Of a stretch of DNA of 8,857 nt, positions 1 to 6,181 are shown piece after piece. The stretch lies in the NCBI GenBank assembly GCA_030149965.1, contig JASLHB010000082.1:1-8857 (forward strand). The letters are read 5' to 3'. The notes beneath the pieces are model-generated. The model saw only the letters and a program-made list of their open reading frames with translations. It was not told the DNA's origin and did not search any database. The DNA comes from Wohlfahrtiimonas sp. Its GTDB lineage: Bacteria > Pseudomonadota > Gammaproteobacteria > Cardiobacteriales > Wohlfahrtiimonadaceae. Each line of letters begins with the position of its first letter. The stretch's first letter is position 1. The translations under genes and the position numbers were made by a program.

Positions 1-251
1 AAACCATCTAATAAAAAACCACCATCGATAGATTCGATGTTGTTTTTGATCATACCTAATACGATATCATCTGAAACCAATTGGCCAGCTTCCATGATTT
101 TCTTAGCTTCTACGCCAAGTTCTGTACCCGCGCTAACTTCAGCACGCAACATATCACCTGTTGAAAGGTGAGTAATCCCATATTTTTCGACCAAATTGGC
201 TGCTTGAGTTCCTTTGCCTGAGCCAGGTGCACCCAATAATACGATACGCAT
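1..251 (-). CDS. adk: Adenylate kinase, N-terminal part (cut by window edge)
   Basis: Adenylate kinase interconverts ATP + AMP and 2 ADP in the cytoplasm and feeds the adenine nucleotide pool. Only about the first 83 residues are visible. They begin MRIVLLGAPGSGKGTQAA, which holds the glycine-rich P-loop GAPGSGKGT at residues 7-15, followed by the AMP-binding segment STGDMLRAEV and the stretch QLVSDDIV, all standard for the family. Translation runs off the left edge at FLLDG, so the LID domain and C-terminus are not seen. The start is supported by a Shine-Dalgarno AGGAGA about 5 bases upstream of the ATG at 251. The gene lies 56 bases downstream of guaA on the same strand, so two purine nucleotide genes are adjacent and may share a transcript. 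I see no clear terminator in the gap. Confidence 0.95.
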   Translation of the reverse strand, partial: MRIVLLGAPGSGKGTQAANLVEKYGITHLSTGDMLRAEVSAGTELGVEAKKIMEAGQLVSDDIVLGMIKNNIESIDGGFLLDG

Positions 252-307
252 GTCATTCTCCTAAATCGATATGTGTTAATACATCTCTGTAATATTACAC
301 TATTTTG

Positions 308-1546
308 TTATTCCCACTCAATTGTTGCAGGTGGCTTATTCGATACATCATAAACAACTCTTGTCACTTTAGGAATCGATAAAATGATCTTGTCCGAAAT
401 CTCTTCAATGAATTCATAAGGTAGGCGAGCTGCACGAGCTGTCATAAAGTCAACAGTTTCAATAGCGCGAAGGGCAATTGTGTATTCGTAAGTTCTTTTG
501 TGATCTTTAATGCCTACAGATTTTACAGGTAAAAACACTGCAAAAGCTTGTGATGTTTTGCTATATAAACCATGTTCACGTAAACCTTGAACGAAAATAT
601 CATCTGCTAAACGTAAAATATCAGCATATTCTTTCTTAATTTCACCCAAGATGCGAACGCCTAAACCTGGTCCTGGGAATGGATGGCGATACAACATTTC
701 TGGTGGTAAACCTAATGAAACACCTAATTCACGCACTTCATTTTTGAATAGATATTTTAAAGGTTCAATCAATTCAAACTGCATATCTTCAGGTAAACCG
801 CCAACGTTGTGATGCGATTTGATCACATTTGCAGCACCATGATGATCGCCAGATTCTAAAATGTCAGGATAAATTGTGCCTTGTGCTAGCCATTTTGCAT
901 GAGATAGTTTTTGAGCTTCTTCTTCAAAGATTTTGATGAACAATTCACCAATGATTTTACGCTTACGTTCAGGATCATTTTCACCAGCCAATGCTGCCAA
1001 ATAACGATCTTCTGCATTCACACGAATCACATTAACGCCCATGTTATCAGCAAAAATTTGCATCACTTGATCGCCTTCATTCAAGCGCATTAAGCCAGTA
1101 TCCACGAAAATACATGTTAATTTTTTGCCGATGGCTTTATGCAATAAAGCTGCCACAACTGATGAATCTACACCGCCAGATAAAGCTAAGATAACTTCAT
1201 CTTCGCCAACGATTTCTTTAATGCGAGCTGTTTCTAATTCAGCGAAAGCTTCAACAGTCCATGTTGGTTTTAATTGGCATTTTTCTTTTAAGAATTCAGC
1301 AATATGAGCTTTTAACTGAATATCTGCCAATGCTTCTTTTGCCACAGTGAAAGTTTTTTCTTGTGGGAAATTGCCTTGTTCAGATAAATCAATAATCGCA
1401 GGTGCTTGGTTAACAAGCTCTTCAGTCACTTTGAATGCTGGTGTTAATGCAGAATAGAAGTTCAATGAACGAACCATCTGTGCAACTGTTTGTGCATCTT
1501 GCAGATTCGAATATACCACTAATATTTCATCAATTTGGGTGCTCAT
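308..1546 (-). CDS. guaA: GMP synthase with a degenerate, triad-less glutamine amidotransferase remnant
   Basis: GMP synthase makes GMP from XMP, ATP and an amino group. Numbered from the most upstream ATG (1561), the PP-loop SGGVDSS is at residues 128-134. The full ATP-pyrophosphatase domain follows (FVDTGLMRLNE, AEDRYLAALAGENDPE, KWLAQGTIYPD, IKSHHNVGGLP), then the dimerisation domain with RHPFPGPGLGVR and the canonical end KPPATIEWE. The N-terminus is abnormal. E. coli GuaA is about 525 residues with a GATase domain of about 200; here fewer than 100 residues precede the PP-loop domain. They still resemble the first beta-alpha-beta unit (IDEILVVYSNLQD, VRSLNFYSA, APAIIDLS), then jump to the interdomain linker (FLKEKCQLKPTW). 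The nucleophile Cys loop and the His-Glu pair are absent. The ATG at 1546 (412 aa) is preferred over 1561 (417 aa) because GGAA lies 9 bases upstream of 1546, while 1561 has no Shine-Dalgarno. The enzyme is probably ammonia-dependent or relies on a separate glutaminase. Confidence 0.93.
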   Translation of the reverse strand: MSTQIDEILVVYSNLQDAQTVAQMVRSLNFYSALTPAFKVTEELVNQAPAIIDLSEQGNFPQEKTFTVAKEALADIQLKAHIAEFLKEKCQLKPTWTVEAFAELETARIKEIVGEDEVILALSGGVDSSVVAALLHKAIGKKLTCIFVDTGLMRLNEGDQVMQIFADNMGVNVIRVNAEDRYLAALAGENDPERKRKIIGELFIKIFEEEAQKLSHAKWLAQGTIYPDILESGDHHGAANVIKSHHNVGGLPEDMQFELIEPLKYLFKNEVRELGVSLGLPPEMLYRHPFPGPGLGVRILGEIKKEYADILRLADDIFVQGLREHGLYSKTSQAFAVFLPVKSVGIKDHKRTYEYTIALRAIETVDFMTARAARLPYEFIEEISDKIILSIPKVTRVVYDVSNKPPATIEWE

Positions 1547-1578
1547 AATGCTCATTTCCATGGATTAATAAGCGTGAA

Positions 1579-1584
1579 ATTGTA
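1579..1584 (-). promoter_or_regulatory. Putative extended -10 promoter of guaA
   Basis: On the minus strand TGATACAAT reads as an extended -10 (TGnTACAAT), with the hexamer TACAAT at 1584-1579. No good -35 is found at 17 bases, but a TG-extended -10 can do without one. Transcription would start near 1572, leaving a leader of about 25 bases before the ATG at 1546. The DnaA-box cluster would then lie roughly 40-90 bases upstream of the start site. Confidence 0.4.
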
Positions 1585-1612
1585 TCAAGAATCTTGAATG
1601 TTTTCTTCAAAT

Positions 1613-1661
1613 CTTACCCACAAAGTTATCCACATGCTTAATCACAAAAATTGTGGGTAAG
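1613..1661. promoter_or_regulatory. Cluster of three DnaA-box-like sites within an 11-bp inverted repeat
   Basis: A perfect DnaA box TTATCCACA lies at 1626-1634 (plus). TTACCCACA, one mismatch from it, occurs at 1614-1622 (plus) and again at 1660-1652 (minus). The two outer copies form a perfect 11-bp inverted repeat, CTTACCCACAA at 1613-1623 and TTGTGGGTAAG at 1651-1661, with the consensus box inside. The cluster lies in the 110-base gap upstream of guaA and downstream of the exporter stop codon. E. coli guaBA transcription is known to be affected by DnaA, so this may be a DnaA control site for guaA. It could also be a titration or reactivation site. The hairpin has no U tract on either strand. 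Confidence 0.6.
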
Positions 1662-1671
1662 TGATGAAGGT

Positions 1672-2265
1672 TTACAAGAAATCAATTAAGATTGAAATTG
1701 CGGAGATGATCAAGAATGATCCCATAATTATATTGAAATACTTCATTCTATTGCCGACTTTAAGGATAGATGAAAAGCTATCACCACAAAATCCCCATAA
1801 GAATAAGCATAAATAACACATGACAAAATATACACAGATGAATGTGATTAAAGTGTTGTGGCTATCGAGCGACGAAAACATTGTTGTCCCAGAAATACAT
1901 GCTAACCATGCTTTAGGATTTAGCCATTGCATTAATAAACCATCTTTAAACTTTGGAACAGCTAACCCTTCTTTATCTTTGATGGCAATTTTTGCGGTCG
2001 ATGACATGATTTTGAAAGCGATATAGCAGATAAAAATTGAACCTAATATTGCTAATATTTTTAATAACACAGGATAGAGTAGAAAAATATCGTGTAATCC
2101 AAAACCTATCAGCAGTAATAAAGCTAGTAAGGCAAATGTTGCACCAGTTGTATAAGGCAATGTATTTTTTAAACCATAATTAATGCCTATGGATAAAATA
2201 ACAGTATTAACAGGACCGGGCGTGATAGACATTGCAATGGCAAATAAAAACATTGAGATAAGCAT
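1672..2265 (-). CDS. LysE/RhtB-family amino acid exporter
   Basis: This 197-residue inner-membrane protein belongs to the LysE/RhtB translocator family, which exports amino acids such as threonine, homoserine, leucine, cysteine or O-acetylserine. It has the family signature TPGPVN at residues 15-20 in the first membrane segment, the conserved QWLNPKAWL at 113-121, and about six hydrophobic segments (roughly 1-25, 37-58, 64-87, 116-131, 138-160, 177-196) split by a charged loop near 91-109. Length is normal for the family. The substrate cannot be read from the sequence; the nearby cysteine module makes cysteine or O-acetylserine an option, but this is only context. The Shine-Dalgarno is weak (AGAGA, 9 bases upstream of the ATG at 2265) and sits inside an inverted repeat. 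The aspA terminator separates it from aspA, so it should have its own promoter. Confidence 0.88.
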   Translation of the reverse strand: MLISMFLFAIAMSITPGPVNTVILSIGINYGLKNTLPYTTGATFALLALLLLIGFGLHDIFLLYPVLLKILAILGSIFICYIAFKIMSSTAKIAIKDKEGLAVPKFKDGLLMQWLNPKAWLACISGTTMFSSLDSHNTLITFICVYFVMCYLCLFLWGFCGDSFSSILKVGNRMKYFNIIMGSFLIISAISILIDFL

Positions 2266-2328
2266 AATGAGATCTCTAAAATAATGGAATTAATGGCGGA
2301 TGTGATCAAAAAGAAGACATCTCATTAT
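2264..2328 (-). promoter_or_regulatory. 10-bp inverted repeat bracketing the exporter leader and start codon
   Basis: ATAATGAGAT (2264-2273) and ATCTCATTAT (2319-2328) are perfect complements separated by 45 bases. The gene-proximal arm covers the first two bases of the exporter start codon and the bases between its weak Shine-Dalgarno and the ATG. In an RNA starting upstream of 2328 the two arms could pair and hide the start codon. As DNA they could be paired operator sites. A perfect TATAAT -10 on the minus strand at 2344-2339 would start RNA near 2332, just ahead of the distal arm, although its -35 is poor. An alternative promoter, TTGATC-17-CATTAT, lies inside the loop and would exclude the distal arm from the RNA. 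Confidence 0.35.
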
Positions 2329-2392
2329 TCATATTTTTATTATAAAAGTATATTTAAATTTTAATGATTATTGTTATTGAAAATATTAAGTA

Positions 2393-2423
2393 AAAAGCCT
2401 CAAAATATTATTTTGAGGCTTTT
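2393..2423 (-). terminator. Intrinsic terminator downstream of aspA
   Basis: AAAAGCCTCAAAA (2393-2405) and TTTTGAGGCTTTT (2411-2423) form a perfect 13-bp stem with a 5-base loop. The minus-strand RNA ends in a U-rich run (TTTTTACTT), 33 bases past the aspA stop codon. T-rich ends on both strands could make it work in both directions. Confidence 0.88.
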
Positions 2424-2455
2424 CTTATATAGGGATTTTTAAGAGAAAATTAATC

Positions 2456-3862
2456 TTAAAATTTAGGCTTCACATGATGAGGATGCAATAAATTTTCTTC
2501 AGATAATAAATCGTCTAATTCAGCTTCAGTCATCAAGTTGCGTTCTAACACAACTTCCTTGATGCTTTTGCCTGTTTCAGCACAAATCTTACCAATGATA
2601 TCGCCTTCAGCATGGCCGATCACAGGCGTTAAATAAGTAATGATGCCGATAGAATTTAAAACGTGTTCACGGCAACGATCAGCATTCACAGTGATGTCAT
2701 CAATACAACGATCACGTAAGTTATAGCAACTGTTATTTAATAAAGAAATAGATTCATACAATGCTTGTACTAATACTGGTTCCATTACGTTTAACTGTAA
2801 TTGTGCAGCATCGGCAGCCATAGAAACAGTTACATCATTGCCCATTACTTTAAAGCAAACTTGATTCACAACTTCAGGAATCACAGGATTCACTTTAGCT
2901 GGCATGATTGAACTACCTGCTTGTAATTCCGGCAAATTTAACTCTTTCAATGCAGTACGTGGGCCAGATGCTAATAAACGAAGATCGTTACAGATTTTGC
3001 CTAAACGAATAGCGCAGCGCTTCAAACCTGCATGCAATGTTACAAAATCAGAGCAATCATAAGTTGCTGAGAATAGATCAGGTGCTGACTTGCATTCTTT
3101 AGCCATCAATTCAGACAGATGTTTTGCAACTGTTTCAGGGTAATTTTCTGGTGTATTGATGCCAGAACCAATTGCGGTTGCACCTAAATTGAATGTTAAT
3201 AATGCATCTGTAGATTGTTTCAATGCTGTGATTTCATTGCCAAGCATTGCTGAGAATGCATTGAACTCTTGTCCCATGCTCATTGGTACAGCATCTTGCA
3301 ATTGTGTACGACCCATTTTTAATACGCCATCAAACTCTGTTGCTTTTGCATCAATGCCAGCTTTTAAATAAATTAAGCCTGCAATCAATGTATGCATTTT
3401 TTCATAGAATGCTAAGCGCAAACCTGAAGGATAAGCATCGTTTGTGGATTGCGACATATTTACATGGTTATTTGGATTGATGATGTCGTATTGACCTTTT
3501 TCATGTCCCAAAGTTTCTAATGCAAGATTAGCAATCACTTCGTTACTGTTCATGTTAACAGAAGTGCCTGCGCCACCTTGGAAAGCATCAATAGGGAATT
3601 GATCTAAACAACGATCATCTTTTAAGATTAAATCACATGCTTTTGCGATTGCATCTGCAACATTTGGATCTAAAATGCGTAACGATTTATTTGCTAAAGC
3701 TACTGCCTTTTTCGTCAATGCCATACCGCGAATAATTTCAGGCATATCATTGATGGTTTGAGATGAAATTTTAAAATTATCAATTGCTCGTTGTGTATGA
3801 ATACCGTAGTAGCAATCGTTGGAAATCTCTTTACTGCCGAGTAGGTCAACTTCTTTACGCAT
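2456..3862 (-). CDS. aspA: Aspartate ammonia-lyase (aspartase)
   Basis: Aspartase reversibly splits L-aspartate into fumarate and ammonia in the cytoplasm, feeding fumarate to the TCA cycle or anaerobic respiration. The 468-residue length fits the family (about 470-480). Diagnostic motifs in order are GGAGTSVNMNSNEVI at 96-110, SQSTNDAYPSG at 137-147, GRTQLQDAVPMSMGQEF at 184-200, and the fumarase/aspartase signature GSSIMPAKVNP at 316-326, on the loop carrying the catalytic serine. NMNSNEVIA and LQDAVPMS favour aspartase over class II fumarase. The start has a good Shine-Dalgarno (AGAGGA, 4 bases upstream). A terminator follows the stop. The gene lies 121 bases downstream of the Rrf2 regulator on the same strand and may be read partly from it. 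It releases free ammonia, which may matter for the ammonia-type GuaA nearby. Confidence 0.96.
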   Translation of the reverse strand: MRKEVDLLGSKEISNDCYYGIHTQRAIDNFKISSQTINDMPEIIRGMALTKKAVALANKSLRILDPNVADAIAKACDLILKDDRCLDQFPIDAFQGGAGTSVNMNSNEVIANLALETLGHEKGQYDIINPNNHVNMSQSTNDAYPSGLRLAFYEKMHTLIAGLIYLKAGIDAKATEFDGVLKMGRTQLQDAVPMSMGQEFNAFSAMLGNEITALKQSTDALLTFNLGATAIGSGINTPENYPETVAKHLSELMAKECKSAPDLFSATYDCSDFVTLHAGLKRCAIRLGKICNDLRLLASGPRTALKELNLPELQAGSSIMPAKVNPVIPEVVNQVCFKVMGNDVTVSMAADAAQLQLNVMEPVLVQALYESISLLNNSCYNLRDRCIDDITVNADRCREHVLNSIGIITYLTPVIGHAEGDIIGKICAETGKSIKEVVLERNLMTEAELDDLLSEENLLHPHHVKPKF

Positions 3863-3900
3863 TTAATCCTCTTGATGTCACAATTATTGTTTATAAAAGT

Positions 3901-3936
3901 ATGAGACTAATCCTCATTGTAATGCGTTTAATTATA
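3901..3936 (-). promoter_or_regulatory. Putative aspA promoter -10 and leader palindrome
   Basis: In the 121-base gap before aspA the minus strand has a perfect TATAAT at 3936-3931, but no convincing -35. RNA starting near 3924 would carry an imperfect palindrome at 3917-3901, ATGAG, 7 bases, CTCAT, which could be an operator or a small hairpin. I see no canonical FNR or CRP site. Confidence 0.35.
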
Positions 3937-3983
3937 TTGTCATCCATAAAACAAAGCTATTACATAAAATATTAAATATATAT

Positions 3984-4424
3984 TTATAGATAATACATGT
4001 AATTATCATTATCTTTTTTTGCATCTTCAGCCAAATTTGCCAAAGTGATGGTGCTTAAACTTTCTTTTAAGGCTTCATCTAAACGAGCATAAACTTGTTT
4101 TTGCAGAGCTTGTTCGATTTTTGGGGCGATTTCTTCCACTGTTTTATCATTTTCTGCAAAAAGAGCGGGTTCTACGCTAGCTAATATTTCATAGATGGTA
4201 ATTTGATCAGGAGTTTTAGTTAAGAAATAACCACCTTGTGCGCCTTTGATGGCAGAAACTACATTGCCTTGTTTGAGTTGAGAAAATACTCGTTCGAGAT
4301 AAATTTTAGAAATTTTGAGATCAGTCGCTATTTCTAAGATTGTCATAGTAACTTTTGAATCGTATGCCATTGCCATCTTCGTAACAGAAGCGAGTGCATA
4401 ACGTGATTTTGCCGATAGTTTCAT
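3984..4424 (-). CDS. Rrf2-family, CymR-like transcriptional regulator without cysteines
   Basis: A 146-residue DNA-binding regulator of the Rrf2 family (IscR, NsrR, CymR). The winged helix-turn-helix covers about residues 1-75: MKLSAKSRYAL, the HTH around LEIATDLKISKIYLERVFSQL, and the wing IKGAQGGYFLTKTPDQIT. The protein has no cysteine, so it lacks the cluster ligands of IscR or NsrR and must sense something else. Its last residues, NYMYYL, closely resemble the end of Bacillus CymR (AYMFYI as remembered). CymR is the cysteine-metabolism repressor whose activity depends on complex formation with CysK. The gene is divergent from cysK and a cysteine-type transporter, which supports that role. 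The Shine-Dalgarno AAAGG lies 5 bases upstream. Family membership is firm; the CymR-like function is inferred from tail, missing cysteines and context. Confidence 0.92.
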   Translation of the reverse strand: MKLSAKSRYALASVTKMAMAYDSKVTMTILEIATDLKISKIYLERVFSQLKQGNVVSAIKGAQGGYFLTKTPDQITIYEILASVEPALFAENDKTVEEIAPKIEQALQKQVYARLDEALKESLSTITLANLAEDAKKDNDNYMYYL

Positions 4425-4441
4425 TTTTACCTTTCTACGTC

Positions 4442-4470
4442 TGTATAAAAATTGATTGACAGTTTATCAA
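4442..4470 (-). promoter_or_regulatory. Promoter of the Rrf2 regulator
   Basis: On the minus strand TTGATA (4470-4465), a 17-base spacer and TATACA (4447-4442) form a near-consensus sigma70 promoter. Transcription would start near 4435, just ahead of the Shine-Dalgarno for the ATG at 4424. The spacer contains the -35 of the opposing cysK promoter, so the two probably exclude each other. Confidence 0.7.
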
Positions 4471-4482
4471 AGTTTCTGATAA
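4452..4482. promoter_or_regulatory. Candidate operator: overlapping palindromes across both divergent promoters
   Basis: TTATCA (4464-4469) and TGATAA (4477-4482) form a 6-bp inverted repeat with a 7-base spacer. TTGAT (4452-4456) and ATCAA (4466-4470) form another with a 9-base spacer. Both share the half site TTATCAA, which is also the regulator's -35 on the minus strand; the right half site overlaps the cysK -10. A repressor bound here could shut both promoters. Assignment to the Rrf2 protein is inferred from position. Confidence 0.4.
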
Positions 4483-4483
4483 T
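4456..4483 (+). promoter_or_regulatory. Promoter of the cysK-transporter operon
   Basis: A consensus -35 TTGACA (4456-4461), a 16-base spacer and GATAAT (4478-4483, 5 of 6 matches) form a good promoter. The start would be near 4490, giving a leader of about 67 bases before the cysK ATG at 4557. It overlaps the regulator's promoter on the other strand. Confidence 0.65.
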
Positions 4484-4556
4484 TTATATTGCGTACAAAA
4501 CATATATTAAAGGTATGTTAATTAATAGTTGGCTTATAATATTAAAAGGAAAAACA

Positions 4557-5492
4557 ATGACAAAAATTTACGAGAGTTTAACTGATTTAATTGGTAACAC
4601 GCCACTATTAAAATTGAATCGTTTTGCTCAACATGAAAAATTAGAAGCTTCCATTATCGCCAAATTAGAATATTTGAATCCAGCAGGTAGCGTGAAAGAT
4701 CGTGTTGCTTTTGCCATGATTGATACGGCAGAGAAAGCTGGTATTTTAAAAGAAGGTTCTGTGATTATTGAGCCAACCAGCGGTAATACTGGCATTGGTT
4801 TGGCTTCTGTTGCATCTGCAAAAGGTTATCGCATCATTTTAACAATGCCAGAAACAATGAGCATTGAGCGTCGTAATTTATTACAAGCTTATGGCGCAGA
4901 ATTGATTTTGACGGAAGGAGCAAAAGGCATGAAAGGTGCTATTGCTAAAGCGGAAGAATTATCTCAAGAAATTGAAAATAGCGTTGTTCTAGGACAATTT
5001 GTTAATCCTGCAAATCCTGCTGCGCATGAAGCAACAACAGGTCCAGAAATCTGGAAAGATACAGATGGTAAAGTTGATATTTTAGTTTCAGGTATTGGCA
5101 CAGGCGGAACAATCAGCGGAACAGGTGCATATTTGAAAAAACAAAATCCAAATATTCAAGTGATTGCTGTAGAACCTGAATCTTCTCCAATTTTATCGAA
5201 AGGCACAGCGGGCCCTCATAAGATTCAAGGTATTGGCGCAGGTTTTGTACCAGAAACATTAGATACAAACGTTTATGATGAAATCATTACAGTTTCAGAC
5301 AGTGATTCATTTTTATATGCACCAGTTGTTGCTGCAACTGAAGGCTTATTAATCGGAATTTCTTCAAGTGCAGCAGCGAAAGCAGCCGTAGATTTAGCAA
5401 AACGCCCAGAAAATAAAGGTAAAAATATCGTAGTAATTTTGCCAGATAGCGGTGAGAAATATTTATCAACGCCATTATTTGAAAAAAGATAA
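4557..5492 (+). CDS. cysK: Cysteine synthase (O-acetylserine sulfhydrylase)
   Basis: CysK makes L-cysteine from O-acetylserine and sulfide using pyridoxal phosphate. The 311-residue protein has the PLP lysine K47 in NPAGSVKDR, the substrate loop PTSGNTGIG at 73-81, the phosphate-binding loop GIGTGGTISG beginning near 179, and the end motif LPDSGEKYLST. Length and motifs fit the CysK/CysM family, and TSGNTG plus the PAGSVKDR context favour CysK. The start at 4557 is chosen because AAGGA lies 6 bases upstream and MTKIYESLTDLIGNTPLL is the normal N-terminus. A longer open frame from 4452 adds 35 unrelated residues across the promoter. It is the first gene of the operon, 26 bases before the permeases. 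Next to a CymR-like regulator it may also act as a regulatory partner. Confidence 0.95.
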   Translation: MTKIYESLTDLIGNTPLLKLNRFAQHEKLEASIIAKLEYLNPAGSVKDRVAFAMIDTAEKAGILKEGSVIIEPTSGNTGIGLASVASAKGYRIILTMPETMSIERRNLLQAYGAELILTEGAKGMKGAIAKAEELSQEIENSVVLGQFVNPANPAAHEATTGPEIWKDTDGKVDILVSGIGTGGTISGTGAYLKKQNPNIQVIAVEPESSPILSKGTAGPHKIQGIGAGFVPETLDTNVYDEIITVSDSDSFLYAPVVAATEGLLIGISSSAAAKAAVDLAKRPENKGKNIVVILPDSGEKYLSTPLFEKR

Positions 5493-5518
5493 TAACAATT
5501 AAAAGATGAAGTAGAGCC

Positions 5519-6181
5519 ATGGACTATTTATATATTATTCAAGTATTGCCAACCTTAGAGAAAGCTCTATGGCTCACATTAAAGATTTCATTTTTTGGGA
5601 TCATCAGCGCAATCATTTTAGGCGTGATATTGAGTTTAGTGATTTTCTATCGCTTGCCGATTATCGCCAGAATTGCGCAAGGCTATGTGGCATTTTTTAG
5701 AAATACGCCATTATTACTGCATCTTTTCTTTCTGTATTTTGGTTTACCTCGCGCTTTTGGCATCGTTTTAAGTTTTGAAACAACCGCATTATTAGGTTTA
5801 TCACTTTTGGGCAGTGCTTATATGGCGGAAGCATTTAAAGGTGGGATTGAATCGGTTGCAACATCACAGTTTGATTCTGGTAAAGCCATTGGCCTGAATC
5901 GACTACAAATGATTCGTTACATCATATTACCTCAAGCATTTTCATATTGTATTCCAGCGCTCGGTGCGAACTGCATTTTTTTATTCAAAGAAACATCAGT
6001 ATTTACAGCAATTGCAGGCACAGATATTACAACCGTTGTGGTGAATTACATCAGCAATGTTGGCCATACAAATGAAAATTTACTGTTATTAGTACTTGCG
6101 TATGTAATTGTGATTTTACCATTTACGATGATCTTATCTTATGTGGAAAAGAGGGTGCGCCATGCAGAATTTGGGTCTTGA
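5519..6181 (+). CDS. Amino acid (probably cysteine) ABC transporter permease 1
   Basis: A 220-residue inner-membrane permease of the polar amino acid (His/Glu/Gln/Arg/opine) ABC family. It has an N-terminal periplasmic/first helix (about 14-45), the family motif FFRNTPLLLHLFFLYFGLP at 59-77, and the cytoplasmic EAA-type coupling loop at about 120-140 (GKAIGLNRLQ then ILPQA) that docks on the ATPase. Four to five hydrophobic segments are visible. It probably pairs with the next gene as a heterodimer. The substrate is inferred as cysteine or cystine from cysK upstream and the CjaA-like receptor downstream. The Shine-Dalgarno is modest (purine-rich GAAGTAGAG just ahead of the ATG). Its last 20 bases overlap the second permease gene, which suggests translational coupling. 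Confidence 0.92.
   Translation: MDYLYIIQVLPTLEKALWLTLKISFFGIISAIILGVILSLVIFYRLPIIARIAQGYVAFFRNTPLLLHLFFLYFGLPRAFGIVLSFETTALLGLSLLGSAYMAEAFKGGIESVATSQFDSGKAIGLNRLQMIRYIILPQAFSYCIPALGANCIFLFKETSVFTAIAGTDITTVVVNYISNVGHTNENLLLLVLAYVIVILPFTMILSYVEKRVRHAEFGS

Noticed and set aside
911..1307. Short plus-strand open frames inside guaA, and similar ones inside aspA, the exporter, cysK, the ATPase and the binding-protein gene
   Set aside because: They lie wholly or almost wholly antisense to well-supported genes and have no recognisable domains or ribosome binding sites.
1613..1661. The 11-bp inverted repeat as the exporter's terminator
   Set aside because: The loop is 27 bases and no U tract follows on either strand. 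Three DnaA-box matches explain it better.
1562..1671. A frameshifted or missing 5' part of guaA upstream of the called start
   Set aside because: The gap has no GATase-like reading in any frame and holds the promoter and DnaA boxes. The start of the GATase domain is already present in the protein, so the loss is internal and in frame.
3984..4424. Calling the regulator IscR
   Set aside because: It has no cysteine, so the Fe-S ligands are absent, and the neighbours are cysteine genes, not isc or suf genes.
4452..4470. TTGAT...ATCAA as an FNR box
   Set aside because: The spacer is 9 bases; an FNR site needs 4.
4535..4540. TATAAT directly upstream of cysK as its main promoter
   Set aside because: No -35 lies at a proper distance, and transcription would begin at the Shine-Dalgarno itself.
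4452..4556. N-terminal extension of cysK, including the in-frame ATG at 4515
   Set aside because: It would translate across the cysK promoter, has no well-spaced Shine-Dalgarno, and adds residues not found in CysK. The ATG at 4557 has an ideal AAGGA.
6141..6161. Upstream start of permease 2
   Set aside because: No Shine-Dalgarno precedes it, whereas the ATG at 6162 has AGAGGG at 6 bases and gives a normal N-terminus.
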